From assembly GCF_963169125.1 (NCBI RefSeq), contig NC_084802.1, positions 42,974,607 through 43,038,606 on the forward strand: a DNA stretch of 64,000 nucleotides, in the 5' to 3' direction. The notes below the pieces were generated by a model. That model saw nothing but the letters and a program-made list of their open reading frames with translations, was not told where the DNA came from and searched no databases. The stretch is from Humulus lupulus. Its lineage: Eukaryota > Streptophyta > Magnoliopsida > Rosales > Cannabaceae. Position numbers and translations under genes: made by a program. Of this stretch, positions 47,313 to 58,041 are shown piece by piece; the first letter of the stretch is position 1, and the number at the start of each line of letters is the position of its first letter.

Positions 47313-50300
47313 TGTAATGCCCTACTACCTTAGAGTCATTACCATGTGAGTTATAAATGTGCTATTAGCTTGCTAATCGAGCTTTTAGGTTAAAAGTGTG
47401 ACTAAATTGAAATAGAACTCGTTTAATGACATTAATTGTAAAGATTTAGACATTTATTGAAATCATAAAAGGTTATACATTTGGGATCCAAAAACACTGT
47501 TTAGAAAATGTATTACAACTCAAAATATAAATATGGTCGACCTAGGTGACAAAAGTAATCATTACAATATTTTTCCCAAAATAACCTTGGCCATGGTAGC
47601 CTGGTAGGCTGAACATGTACCCGTCGCTCCACGCTCTCCGTACTCATGGTTGGTCAACCTTTCCCTTTCCCTTACTTGTACCATAGAGCACCCGTGAGCT
47701 GAAGCCCAACAAGAAAACTCAATGCATATAAAGCATAATCCAATCCAATAATAATAACACAAACAGTCAACAGACTAAACACATAGCAGTCTACGCCAAC
47801 CCATGTGCTTTACCAAGCCCTGGGTTCGCTGTCTTCACCGAGTGGGTGGATACAACACCCTTGGAGGGTCTCACCCTAGCAACCTGCACTCAGTGTGCTC
47901 AACGCTGATCCCGAACCCTTGGCGTTCTCGGCCTTCACCATTCCCGTCCTTCATTGTTCCCGGCCCTCGCCGTTCATTCATAAACATACATAACATTCAC
48001 ATATATTCACACATATATTAAACATAAAAATAGGGCCACGCCCCAGAATACAAACAATAGGGTTGTGCCGTGCTCTATGGGTACAACCATTTTCTTACCC
48101 GTGTCCTGAGTCGAGTGACTACTGTGATCTCGAGCATAGTCCCCTGATCCGAGCTTTGACGTAAACCTAGTCACAACACGTCCATAATAACAATCCATCA
48201 AGTTTTAAACCAATTGATAACTTCAAAATATTACTTTAGCCTCTTGGACCTTGAATCCTACTAAACCAAGTAGAATAATCCTTACCAATTTAAGTTCCTG
48301 AGTTTAAAACCTCCATTTTCCGTTTTTCCCATTTTGAGTCGTGGCCTGCCCCCTAGGGTTGCGACCCACTGCAAATCAGAGGGCAAGCCCTCTCTACTGA
48401 AGGACACGGGCTGCGGCACGCTATACCGTGCACTGCGGCGCCTGGGTAAACTTCCGAAGCCCCCAGACCTCAATGTTCAAACAGGCTATGACGCCTGAGG
48501 AATAGGGCCACGACTCGAGCCTTAAAATCCAGAATTCTCACCCCTTTTCTATGTTTTTCCCTGAGCCTAACTCAGTAATTCACACCCCAAACATTATTTA
48601 AACCCAAAATTGAGCCTAGATTCTCTATCCCAACAGCCTAGGCATCATAACAATCCCATAAACAATTCCATATACTCATCAAACACTCAAAACTAAACTT
48701 AGAGTCCACTCATATGCAAGCCTATAGTTCTAGCAAAATTTAACTGAAATCCCCTTACATTTGTGTTATCCTCAATCCTTGAGCTAATCCCAAACACAGA
48801 AGCTTTCAATCTTTCAATTTCTTAGTCCCAAGTCCTCAAAATTCCATCAGCTTCTAAATTCCAAAGAGAGGGAGAGAGAGCCGAGTAAGAGAGAGAGAGA
48901 GGGTACTGAGAGTTCCTTTCTTTTGTTTTTCCTTAATTCTAGTGTTTTCTCAAAGCCACTCAGCTGCCTAAGTCTATCCTAGCTGCCTAATGAAAAAAAT
49001 GCCCCAAGTCTATCCTCCCTCCTTTAATGCCGCCAAGGGAAACCCCATCAATTACCACATCTTGCTAAATCCTCAAGTGTTCCTAAGAATCCCTATTTTA
49101 TTCCTGACATGCCCAAATAATTGCTAAATTACTACTCGCTACCTGGTAAATCCCGAACACCAACAATATTCACAAAATACCCCTAGGCTCCTCCCGAGTT
49201 GGGTATTTGACCCCGTTGTGACTATTTAGCTATTCCGCCCCCTAGGACCGTCTCGGATCGCACATCACAAATATATCACCACACACTCGTGGTATCAATC
49301 ACAACACCCAAATATATGGCGTTTAATCCCTCAACGGGCTAAAATTACAACTATGCCCCTTGTTATCACTGTTTCCCACCTGTGACACGTGGCATGACTC
49401 AATGGGCCAGTGGGCCCTCTCAAAGAGGCACGGGCCCCATCTTGAGCCCAATGAATAGGGAAGGAAGAAGTCTTGATAGCCCAATTGTCATTAAGCCCAA
49501 CAACATTCGATGGGCGCGATCGTAACAAAGGAACTGGGACTAAGATGTAGGCTTGACTCATCTTCCTGGTCCCAACCTACCTGTATCCTCCGTGATGCCA
49601 ATAGAAGTGGCATACTAACTAGTCAATGGAAGTAGACCTAGTCAAGAATCCAGGGGAGATATTCAGTCTCATAATGTCTGTCTTGGCAAATGAACCCGAG
49701 TTCTGGTGAACGAACCAGGACTTCGGTAAATAAACCAGGACATTAGTAAATGAACCTGGACAAGACATCTAGATAGGATAAGCCTGATCTTCCTTGACGC
49801 TGACATGTCTCCGAGAAACACAGAAGTTGGTCTCCTCAACTAACCTGCAGAAGAAGGCACGCACAGAACGTACACTGTTCCTAGGAGACAGTACTTCCAC
49901 TACTCTGATAGATCCTGTCCCCAGGATCTCCTTAGAAGCCCATGTGGATCAGTTCGAGCTAACGTACTATGGGTAGCCGTAAGGCTTGGCCATGCCCAAG
50001 CTGGCCCAATGGGCCCAGATTACTACATTTTATTATATAACATTCTTCGTATTATGACTCCATTAGTGAGTAAACCATGATTACATCCCTATTAGGCCTG
50101 GATTAGTTGGGCCCAAGCCCACTTCCCTTGACTGCCTATAAATAGGGCCCGTTGTGCACTGTAGCGGGGAACGCAGATTTTCTCTTGTAAGCAATTACTC
50201 TGCAAAATCTTGTAGAAAAATCCATTGTCAAAAGCTCTCTAAAATCTAATACAATAGACTCGTGGACTAAGGCTCATTAACGCCCCAACCACGTAAAAAC

Positions 50301-50545
50301 TCTGTTGGTTCATCTTTTATCCTTTCTTTCCAACTCTTATTTCTTAATATATTCCTACTTTATGAAAAACTCGGTAAACACCCCTAATAACCAATTGGGG
50401 CCCACATGCATATTTAATTCACCTGAACATGCATTTCTAATCACATAATCATTTAATTAACATATTAACATAATTAAATCAATTATTGCCCTCCCAGCAC
50501 GCTAATAAAGGCCCTAAGCCTTATTAGCACATTTGGGACGCTATA
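47313..50545 (-). repeat. 5' LTR of the decayed Tekay element, split by a solo LTR
   Basis: On the + strand it starts TGTAATGCCC, and it ends GGGACGCTATA, where the left copy has GAGACGCTACA. Without the 1025-bp insertion at 49361-50385 it is about 2.2 kb long. GA-rich microsatellite-like runs occur near 48860-48905, matching 41940-41985 in the other LTR. Confidence 0.88.
49361..50380 (+). mobile_element. Solo LTR (1020 bp) nested in the Tekay LTR
   Basis: It starts TGTTATCACTG and ends CTCGGTAAACA. It is flanked by the 5-bp direct repeat CCCCT (49356-49360 and 50381-50385). Removing it restores the LTR sequence seen at about 42428-42440 in the other LTR. A TATA box (TATAAATA) lies at about 50137-50144. 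Its 3' part (GACTCGTGGACTAAGG) resembles the LTR at 3828-4646. Confidence 0.95.
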
Positions 50546-52021
50546 TCACTTTGGTCCGTCATACACTATTTTGGCAACCAAGCCTACCAGACATCACTTA
50601 GGTCTGTCATACAAATTCTGAACACCTTAGGTCCAGCCACACTTATATCTTTTGTACCTGAAATGTTAGGGTCATACAGTTCACTTAAAAGGTCATAACT
50701 AAAACTACCTAATTTTCCTTACCTTGAGTGTGGAATAAGAAAAGAAAAAGAGAGATTTCTTTTGCTAATAGATCTTGCCCAAAACCTTATATATAACATA
50801 AAAGATTTAAGATTAAAGACTTATGATAAAACTAAACTTCCAAAAATTCTAAACTTTATAAAAGTCAAACCTTTAACCTATAACCAAAATATCAATACTT
50901 CCAAATTTCCGTGCCTCCACCAAAAGCGTCTATCCTCGAGCAACAATACTAAGAGCTTGATACTTAGTAATTTCAGTTATATTGAGATTTGATAGGGTTT
51001 AGTGTTTCAGCTATATAGGGTTTATGATGGCTTATAGTGTTTGAGGCTTTATAGAAAAAATGGAAGAGAAAGTGTTCCCGAGCACTATAAAGGCTATAAT
51101 GGTTCGACTATATGGTGTGTTTATGGAGCAAAAAGATGGGAACTTTGGGAGATGTAGACTTCAAAAATGAAGAGCACTTGAAGGCTTTGATTTGTGTGAA
51201 AAATGGTGATGGTAATAGCTCTATTTATAGGCTCCAACCCCAACCCTTTTCCTTAATCCTCCCGACCTCCATTCAACAGATTTTCAAAATTCCAAAACTC
51301 CCTCCGTAATAGTAGTTTCAGCCAACTCTAGTTTTACCTATTCCTTGTGCTAAAAATACTCACTTGATGCCACACATACTCACCTGTAACCATAAGTAGT
51401 CAAAGTCCTAACTATCTTCCCAAAGAGTCTCCCACGCCTTCACCCATCATATTCAAATTCAAAAGCTTTCAAATGGTTTCAACCATCACCAACTTAGTCA
51501 CTTAGTTTCCGTTTTGCAAGCTTAGAGTGACATCTAGTTCCTTAAGTTTAAAATGAGTCCAAACCCATCCTAAATAATCTCCACACGCCTATGACTAGGT
51601 TGGTCTTCAACTTAGTTTTTCAATTCAACTTTGTTACTTCTATAATTAATTCATGAAAATTTTCACCTAATAATACTATAGGGAATTTCGACTATGCTAG
51701 TATATTCAAATAATTGAGACTTAATTTTAATGCCACATGTATACTTCTTAGACTACCAAATAACATGTGTGCATAATTTTTATAAAGGTTTAAAACTATA
51801 CACTAATTTGATCATATGCTAACATCTTATAAATACTAACCATAATAATTATAATTATCTAAATTACAATTATTTTCTAAGTCATAGAAATCATATCTTA
51901 AAATAAATAATTAAACTTAAAGCAATCTTTTTAAATTCCACCACTTAAGTTATAACTAATAAAACTAACCTATGGTCATAATTAAGGAGCTTATGAGAAA
52001 ATAATAACATTAGTTATTACA
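50546..52021 (-). repeat. LTR remnant of an older Tekay-like element
   Basis: The right border is clear: on the minus strand a polypurine tract (ATAAGGGGAGAAGAT) at 52022-52036 is followed by TGTAATAACTAATG. The left side stops where the younger Tekay element inserted, so this LTR is only partly visible. A TATA-like CTCTATTTATAGGC (+) near 51218-51231 reads CTATAAATAG on the minus strand. Confidence 0.72.
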
Positions 52022-52058
52022 ATCTTCTCCCCTTATAGAAATTTCGTCATCGAAATTT

Positions 52059-52640
52059 TTACTTACCGAATACCTCGGGATACCATTCCCTCGTATCTTC
52101 CTCCAACTCCCACTTTGCCTCTCTTTCAGTGCTATGGCTCCACAAAATTTTAACTATAGGGATACTTTTGGACCTTAACTCCTTAGTTCCTCGTTCTAGA
52201 ACATGTACTAGCCGTTCTTCATAACTGAAATCCTGCTTCAAATTTAGAGCCTCATAATTGAACACATGAGATGGATCTAATACATACTTCCTCAACATAG
52301 ATATATGGAAAATATTATGTGTTTCAGCTAATGATGGCTGTAAGGCCAACCGATATGCTACTTGTCCCACTTTGTCCATTGTCTCAAAAGGACCTATAAA
52401 CCTTAGGCTTAACTTCCCTTTCTTTCTGAACTCATAATCCCCTTCATCGGAGATACTTTGAGAAAGACTTGATCACCTACTGAAAACTCAACGTTTCACC
52501 TCTTAGCGTGAGCATAGCTCTTCTGGTGACTTTAAGCAGTAATCATTCTTTGTCTTATCTTTTCTAATGCTTCTGTTGCTTCTCTTACGACCTCAGGTCC
52601 TAAGTATCATTTTTCACCAACCTCATCCCAATGAAGTGGT
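52059..52640 (-). pseudogene. 3' end of pol of the older Tekay-like element (integrase C-terminus and chromodomain)
   Basis: The last 106 codons (52059-52379) contain HNIFHISMLRKYV and the chromodomain-like tail VKILWSHSTEREAKWELEED, ending YPEVFGK. Chromodomains can bind marked histones and steer integration. Upstream pieces up to 52640 include the HWDEVGEK block, with frameshifts. The gene is cut off there, and the rest of pol is absent from the window. Confidence 0.88.
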
Positions 52641-52652
52641 GATTGACATAAC

Positions 52653-53029
52653 CATGCAAGCTCCACCAAGTCACGCACACGGCTCTAGGCATGGTGACAA
52701 ATGTCATATGATCCTCAATACGATGGATATCCCCACCTAATCGGGGGTTTAACACTAATTTTGTAATTTACTTTATGAAAATCCCCTATTGCCACTTATA
52801 AATAGGGAAAGAGAGGATCATTTGTACACACTTACACTTGGTGCAAGTCTATACTTTGTCCATTTGGAAAACCTAAGAGCACTTGTGATTTCCCTGTGAG
52901 TTCTTGCTAAACACAGTGGTTCGTGGATTATGACTTATTAATGGCTGAACCCCATAAAAACCACTTTGTTGTTCTCTGTTTACTTTCTTAGTCTCTATAA
53001 ATCGTAGTTGACCAAAAACAGCAACAACA
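52653..53029 (+). mobile_element. Short LTR-like fragment (377 bp), possible solo LTR with damaged start
   Basis: It has a TATA box (TATAAATA) at 52797-52804. Its end AAAACAGCAACAACA resembles the end of the LTR at 3828-4646 (AAAACAGCGTCAACA). The 5-bp direct repeat ATAAC lies on both sides (52648-52652 and 53030-53034). The start reads CATGC rather than TG, so either the ends have mutated or the copy is truncated. Confidence 0.55.
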
Positions 53030-53034
53030 ATAAC

Positions 53035-53623
53035 AAAATGCATGTTTTTTAAAGTCCTGATTCTTTTTTGTCACTAATTTCTAGTAAAAATGTCTGGAAA
53101 GGCACTTAAAATTATCAAAGTAAAAAAAGCTAAATAAAATGTATATATATTTGCGATATAAAACATCACCTATGTTTTTTTTTTTGCTACTTAACTATTT
53201 ATATGTCTCCTTATAAGCCTTTTCTCATTTGGGTTTTGTTCTTGTGGGGTTTTAATGAGGCCAATTTTTTTAAAAAAAAAAAAACTATTTATATGGAAAT
53301 TTCCATCTATTAATATTTCTATGACTTTTTTTTTTTTTTTTTATGTTTTCAAATATATAACTTTTAGATTCCCATATAAATGTATAACTTAATAAATAAG
53401 TCATAGTTTTTCACATAATTAAATTGTATTTTAAAAAAGTTAATAATTTTAAAATACCATATTAATTGTGGTTTTTTAAAAGTTAACTTTTTAAAACTTA
53501 GGCATATGGTAAAGTCATAATTTTATATATTTGCTATTAAAATTTTATAATTTTAAAAACCCCCATACAAAAATTCTAGTGGCAAAAATATCTTTCGTTG
53601 TGGATGTGGTGTGACTATTACAT
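53035..53623. other. AT-rich spacer
   Basis: Contains A and T homopolymer runs near 53265-53285 and 53320-53342. No gene or element end was seen. Confidence 0.55.
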
Positions 53624-54033
53624 TATGTTTGTTAGAGAGGAAAGAGGGGTGGAAGGAGAGGGGTGGAGGGAGAGAAATGAAGGGAGAGGGAGAATCCCTT
53701 GTTTGGCAAGAGGGAGAGATGAAGGGAGAGGAGGGATGGTGGGAGACCCTCTCCCTCCAAACCATTAAAATTCAATCCCTCTATTTTTGGAAGGATTCAA
53801 GAAAAAGACAACCAAAATATGTAAAATATCATTATTATCCTTTTAAAAAAGTAACAAATATTTATGCTAGCAAGGATAATGTGGAATTTGAATAATTAAT
53901 CTTCTCTTCATCCTTCCAACTTCATCCCCATACCAAATAACATAAAAGAGAGCTGTTATCCTCTCCATTCATCATAATCTCCATCCTTCTTAAACTCTCC
54001 ATCCATCCTTATCCCCCCTTCCTACCAAACATA
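53624..54033. mobile_element. GA-rich inverted-repeat element (MITE-like, 410 bp)
   Basis: The left end TATGTTTGTTAGAGAGGAA is mirrored by the right end (TTCCTACCAAACATA). The left arm is GA-rich (GGAGAGGGGTGGAGGGAGAG) and the right arm is CT-rich (CTCTCCATCCATCCTTATCC), so they form an imperfect long hairpin. Ends of the type ATGTTTGGTAGG are common in plant PIF/Harbinger-like or hAT-like MITEs. The superfamily is not settled. Confidence 0.6.
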
Positions 54034-54969
54034 GAATTAGTACCAATTTTCTAAGTGCTAGAGTGGCTATCAATATTAGTCATGCATCTGAAGCTCATTA
54101 GTGGACCTATCAAATAGTTTTAAAAATTATGAATTTAAATAATATTAAATTCCATTTTAATTTATTATAAATTAAAAAAATTCAACAAAATTTTTTTTAA
54201 ACTCATATTAATAAAAATAACTTTAAATACTAATTAATTTGACAAAACATTATTAAAAATATTAACTTTTAAATAAATCAAACAAAACAAATAAAACCAT
54301 AAAATGTGAAAGTTTCATCCAAAAAAATCTAGATCTTGCAATTATTAAAATTCCTTTTGCTAGGGTTTCTTCTCTCATTGTAGTGCACTACACAAGAAGG
54401 AAAGTTTATATCTGCTCTCTCGGTTGGAGCTGCTTGGCTTTGGGCGGCTCTGGTCGGTGGGATGTATGTTTTGGAGATGGAGGCGTGAGGGATGGCTCTT
54501 CTGGTGCCATGGTCATCTCATGTCCTTATTCTCTTCTTTCTAGCGGTGGCCTCTGATCGGATGACACCAGTATGGGGACGATAGTGGCAGCTTGGGATGT
54601 GGAGGTTGGTTGGAGGGTTTGGTAGTTTTTGTTTAGGATACACTGTTGGGGGTTCGGGTCCACCTTGGATACAGAGGGGTTTGGATTTTTTTGCTTCCAT
54701 TGACATGGTTACCTTGACTCTTTGCTTTGTTATTTCATTTTTTGTTTGCTTAGTGTTTCTAATAATGGTGTTTATCATCCACTGTCCAACTACCACCCTA
54801 ATGGGATCAATATTTTTTGGGGCATTGTTTCAATGGGTTGGTTTATTAGAGTCACTTAGTATGTTTAGTTTGGACTACCCTTATTTTGATCTCTTCCAAA
54901 TCTTGATATGGGGTCTGTCCAGTTGGTTATTGATCTCTTGTCTTGTGTCCATTCGATGGGATTCGTTGT
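54034..54969. other. Spacer of mixed composition, unassigned
   Basis: The part 54400-54969 is less AT-rich and contains an open frame (54597-54974) with a hydrophobic translation (VTLTLCFVISFFVCLVFLIM). I recognise no family. It could be the tail of an old LINE or another repeat into which the Tekay element inserted (left flank GTTGT at 54965-54969). Confidence 0.45.
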
Positions 54970-56893
54970 TGTAGAGTCCAAGAACTTTACTTAGCTAATT
55001 ATTTAGTAGTATTATAGTATGTATAGTATTATCTTTGTGAACTGTGGATTTTTGGTTCAGACCGGGAATTATTTGGACACTCATAGTGGTACTTATATAC
55101 TTTCTAAGTTTAACCTATAGTTTAAGAATATTAATTTTAACCTAAGGTTTGATTATATAGCTGATATTAAGAATAATATTTATTATACCATAAGGTTTAG
55201 ATATCAACCAATAGGATTTTAAGCACATGTTATGAATGGGTGATTAAGGATTAAGTATTTTGAGGATTAAATTAAATAAGGGTAAAATTTGAATGCTTTA
55301 AGGTCAGTCAGCAGCTTTGAATACGTTGAGGGCTTAGTCAAGGCTGTTTACTCCATTCAAACTTAGCTAAAAATGTGTAATTTCGTGTTTAATTAATCAA
55401 CGTGTGCCGATATATCGCAGCTATAGGGGGCGATATATCGCAGCACGTAGATACGGAAAACACGAAACGATGCACGGTCGCCTCGGGCATACTGGCCCAG
55501 GCGATATATCGCCTACAGGGGGCGATATATCGCCTCCTTCAGCATAATTTAAATGTTTTTGAATTCTTTTTCCTTTCAGCCATTCAACTTCTTCATAAGT
55601 CCAGCATCTTTTGAACGAGTCTTCAGCCTCTGCTGAACGATTATTCAAATTATTTTCACCTAAAAAGCTATTATTTTTATTCAAGTAAAATTAAGATTCC
55701 TTCATTCCCAAACTCTATAAATAGGACCTAGTACCCAGCCATTATTCACCTTTTACTCTAAGTTCAGAAGCTGCAAGTGCTAGGAGAGTGTGAGAGTTAA
55801 ACACTTGGGTGGGGAAATCATAAGCTTAATCATCTTAAGCTTATCAAACACTTTGGGAAGTAAGATTTCATAGTATTTCGGTTCGAGGGTTAGATTTATC
55901 TACAAGTCCTTAAGGTATTCAACACACTCTAGTTCATTGGTTTTATGTTATGTTTCCTTTCTCTTAGTCTTCTACTCAGTCTTCTATCCTCACTCTTATT
56001 TTGGTTAGGGAATCTAAGTTCTTGAGCACATAAGTTTTGGTAAGTGTGACTTTCAATGGTTTAGTCTTTCCATTCCTTTCATTTCATCTCTTTTTCTTCA
56101 TTAGACTCACCCTGTTATATATGGTTTTAGGAGTGTTCCAAAAAGTCCCAACGCTGTCCTCTTATCCCGGTAACTTTGGTAAGGAAAATAGGATAGAATC
56201 TATATGTTTTATGCTTGTGTTATCTTATGTGATATGTTATGAAATATGTTATAAATATGTTATGAAATGTGTATGTTTGTAGGCTTGGGCATATGACCCA
56301 TATGACTAACAAGACCCCAAAAGATTATGGGATATGACCTACTTAGCTAGTAGGACCCCACTAATCTCATGGGCATATGACTTGTTTAGTCTATGGGACC
56401 CCAAGTAATAATGGCCATTATAATAAGTGTATGTAATAAGTGTTATGATATGTCTTTATGTTTATTACGAAATTTTATGTTTATGACAATGTGTTAGATT
56501 TTCCTTGCTGGGCATTAGGCTCATTCCTTTTTTGTTTTATGTGCAGGAAAATAGCTTTAGAGGCGGTAAGATTCGTGGACGCTTAGAGAATGTGTATCGA
56601 TGGTGAATGGAGGCAAGGAGTCGAGAGTTTGATTTCTCGAGAATGTAGTTTTGTTTTACTTTTTATGGTTTTACATGTATTTTCCGCACTTTCTATGTAA
56701 ATCCTTTTTTACTTTAAGTTATGTTTTGTTTTAAAGACAATGGGTACCCATATCCTACTTATTTTATGAAAGTAACTTTTGTTTCTACAAGTTTCTAATA
56801 AATTTATGGTATTTTCGCAAATGTAAGTCTTATTAAGGTTTGTATGTATAGTTTTATTAATGGTCCAAAAGTCTAGAGTAGTGGGTCATTACA
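54970..56893 (+). repeat. 5' LTR of the young Tekay element (1924 bp)
   Basis: It starts TGTAGAGTCC and ends GGGTCATTACA. The TATA box TATAAATA is at 55716-55723, so transcription would start about 30 bp further on. Four CGATATATCG palindromes lie at 55408, 55431, 55502 and 55523, some 190-310 bp upstream of the TATA box. It matches the 3' LTR from 62737 on. Confidence 0.96.
55400..55536. promoter_or_regulatory. Cluster of four palindromes (CGATATATCG) in LTR U3
   Basis: CGATATATCG occurs at 55408-55417, 55431-55440, 55502-55511 and 55523-55532. The last two extend to the perfect 14-bp palindrome GGCGATATATCGCC. The copies are spaced 23, 71 and 21 bp apart and are conserved in the 3' LTR (63174, 63197, 63268, 63289). 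A role as a protein-binding site is inferred from the symmetry only. Confidence 0.7.
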
Positions 56894-56895
56894 GT

Positions 56896-56907
56896 TGGTA
56901 TCAGAGC
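56896..56907 (+). promoter_or_regulatory. Primer-binding site for initiator tRNA-Met
   Basis: TGGTATCAGAGC begins two bases after the LTR end. It is the standard complement of the plant initiator tRNA-Met 3' end. Confidence 0.93.
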
Positions 56908-56970
56908 AACGGTTCCTTGCATGAAGTTCTCCTCGATACACACGCTCAAAGCTCTGAATCTGACCGCCAA

Positions 56971-57039
56971 GTAAGTGTTTAAGTTACAAGTTATTTTTCC
57001 TATGTGTATAGCTAACAACCTTAGTTTTTATGTTTTCAG
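56971..57039 (+). other. Possible short leader intron
   Basis: A donor-like CAA|GTAAGTG and an acceptor-like TATGTTTTCAG bound 69 bp just before the ATG of the extra ORF. Sixty-nine bases is near the lower size limit of plant introns. No other support. Confidence 0.35.
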
Positions 57040-57045
57040 TTAAGT

Positions 57046-57513
57046 ATGAACGGAGCTTTAACCTACCAAGATATCCGAGCCATTAAGGCCTTAAAAAGAA
57101 TAAGGGAGCCAAGAAACACCATAGGAGCACTAGAAAGGATCACTTGAAGATTGCTCTTGTTTCACCAAGAGATAGGTGGCCTTCAAGAGGCTAAGCAAAT
57201 AATGTTAAGATCAACGGAACAATATGTACTAGTAATAAGGCTATTTAAAGATTTTCATACTGTAATAGCAGCCTTAGAAGAAATATGGGAAGACATGAAT
57301 GATGAGAATGAACTACCATTAGCAATGAGATATTATTTCCTCTTAGTTAGGTTCATCGCAAAATTCGAGTTTCAGTTCACAAATGAGCAAAAACATAGAA
57401 TTCTCACAAACCTTCCTAGAGGGCATTTTGATGCTCATGATAATGATGATTATGAGGAGATAGATGATGATATGTTAGATGTCGGATCGGATGTAGAAGA
57501 TCCCGATTTTTAG
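57046..57513 (+). pseudogene. Extra ORF between primer site and gag (one internal stop)
   Basis: I do not recognise this protein. From the ATG at 57046 the frame runs 156 codons to the TAG at 57511, with one internal TGA at 57145-57147 that a single C-to-T change in a CGA codon would explain. The N-terminal third is basic (IRAIKALKRIREPRN). The middle is predicted helical. The C-terminus is a strongly acidic tail rich in Asp (DDYEEIDDDMLDVGSDVEDP). It lies in a different frame from gag, 528 bp upstream. Tekay elements usually have only gag-pol, so this is an accessory ORF of unknown function, or a captured or chance frame. No similar frame is visible in the older Tekay copy, whose leader is short. 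Confidence 0.55.
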
Positions 57514-58041
57514 ATTAGTAGCTTTTATTGTTTGTTTTATTTATTTTGTTTTTATGATTGTAATAAGTGAAAATTGTTTTTCCAAATGAATAACATGCTA
57601 TTTTATTTTCATGTATGAGTTTGATTCTATTTTCGCAATCATAATAAATAATAAATAAAATGAATAATGAATAAGTTCGGTGAGGGTGGATACAAATCAA
57701 TGAACCAAGTTTCCTTATTGAGAGTTAGGGGGCCATAGTAGTGGGAACGATTTTACTGATCCCAGCCCTCCCTCAATATGGTTAACTTTGGAACAAAGAT
57801 AAGTTTCGAGCCTGAGAATTAAGTCATATAGGATGATTAGAAACACACTTAGAAAATAAAGATGACTTATTTTTCTAAGTATAGAAACCCACTCTGAATA
57901 TAAATAAAGACTTATATAATTTTCATAAGAAGTCATAATAAATAGGTCCGAGATATGTTTGTTTTAGAATAAGTTTTTTGCCATAGAGCCTATTAGGTAA
58001 AGTTCTAACATGTTTCCTTCAACTGTTAGAACTCTGCTACG
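57514..58041 (+). other. Noncoding spacer between extra ORF and gag
   Basis: AT-rich in its first half, with stops in all frames. No structure recognised. Confidence 0.6.

Larger units (their letters stand above)
39388..50545 (-). mobile_element. Decayed Tekay-type chromovirus, minus strand
   Basis: On the minus strand the order is 5' LTR (47313-50545), tRNA-Met-type primer site, gag, protease, RT, RNase H, integrase and a rearranged 3' LTR (39388-42592). The first ~268 bp of the + strand side of the left LTR are now at 35638-35905. The coding region has many stops and frameshifts. The flank after the right LTR is TCACT (50546-50550). The flank next to the displaced LTR tip is TCCCT in the same sense, which may be a target duplication with one change. 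Confidence 0.88.

Noticed and set aside
52797..52804. Host gene promoter (TATA box near 52.8 kb)
   Set aside because: It sits in an LTR-like fragment, and no gene follows.
55402..55684. Small protein genes in the LTR around the GATATATC palindromes (both strands, repeated at 63168-63450)
   Set aside because: They are chance frames in U3, with no domain. They are duplicated only because the LTR is.
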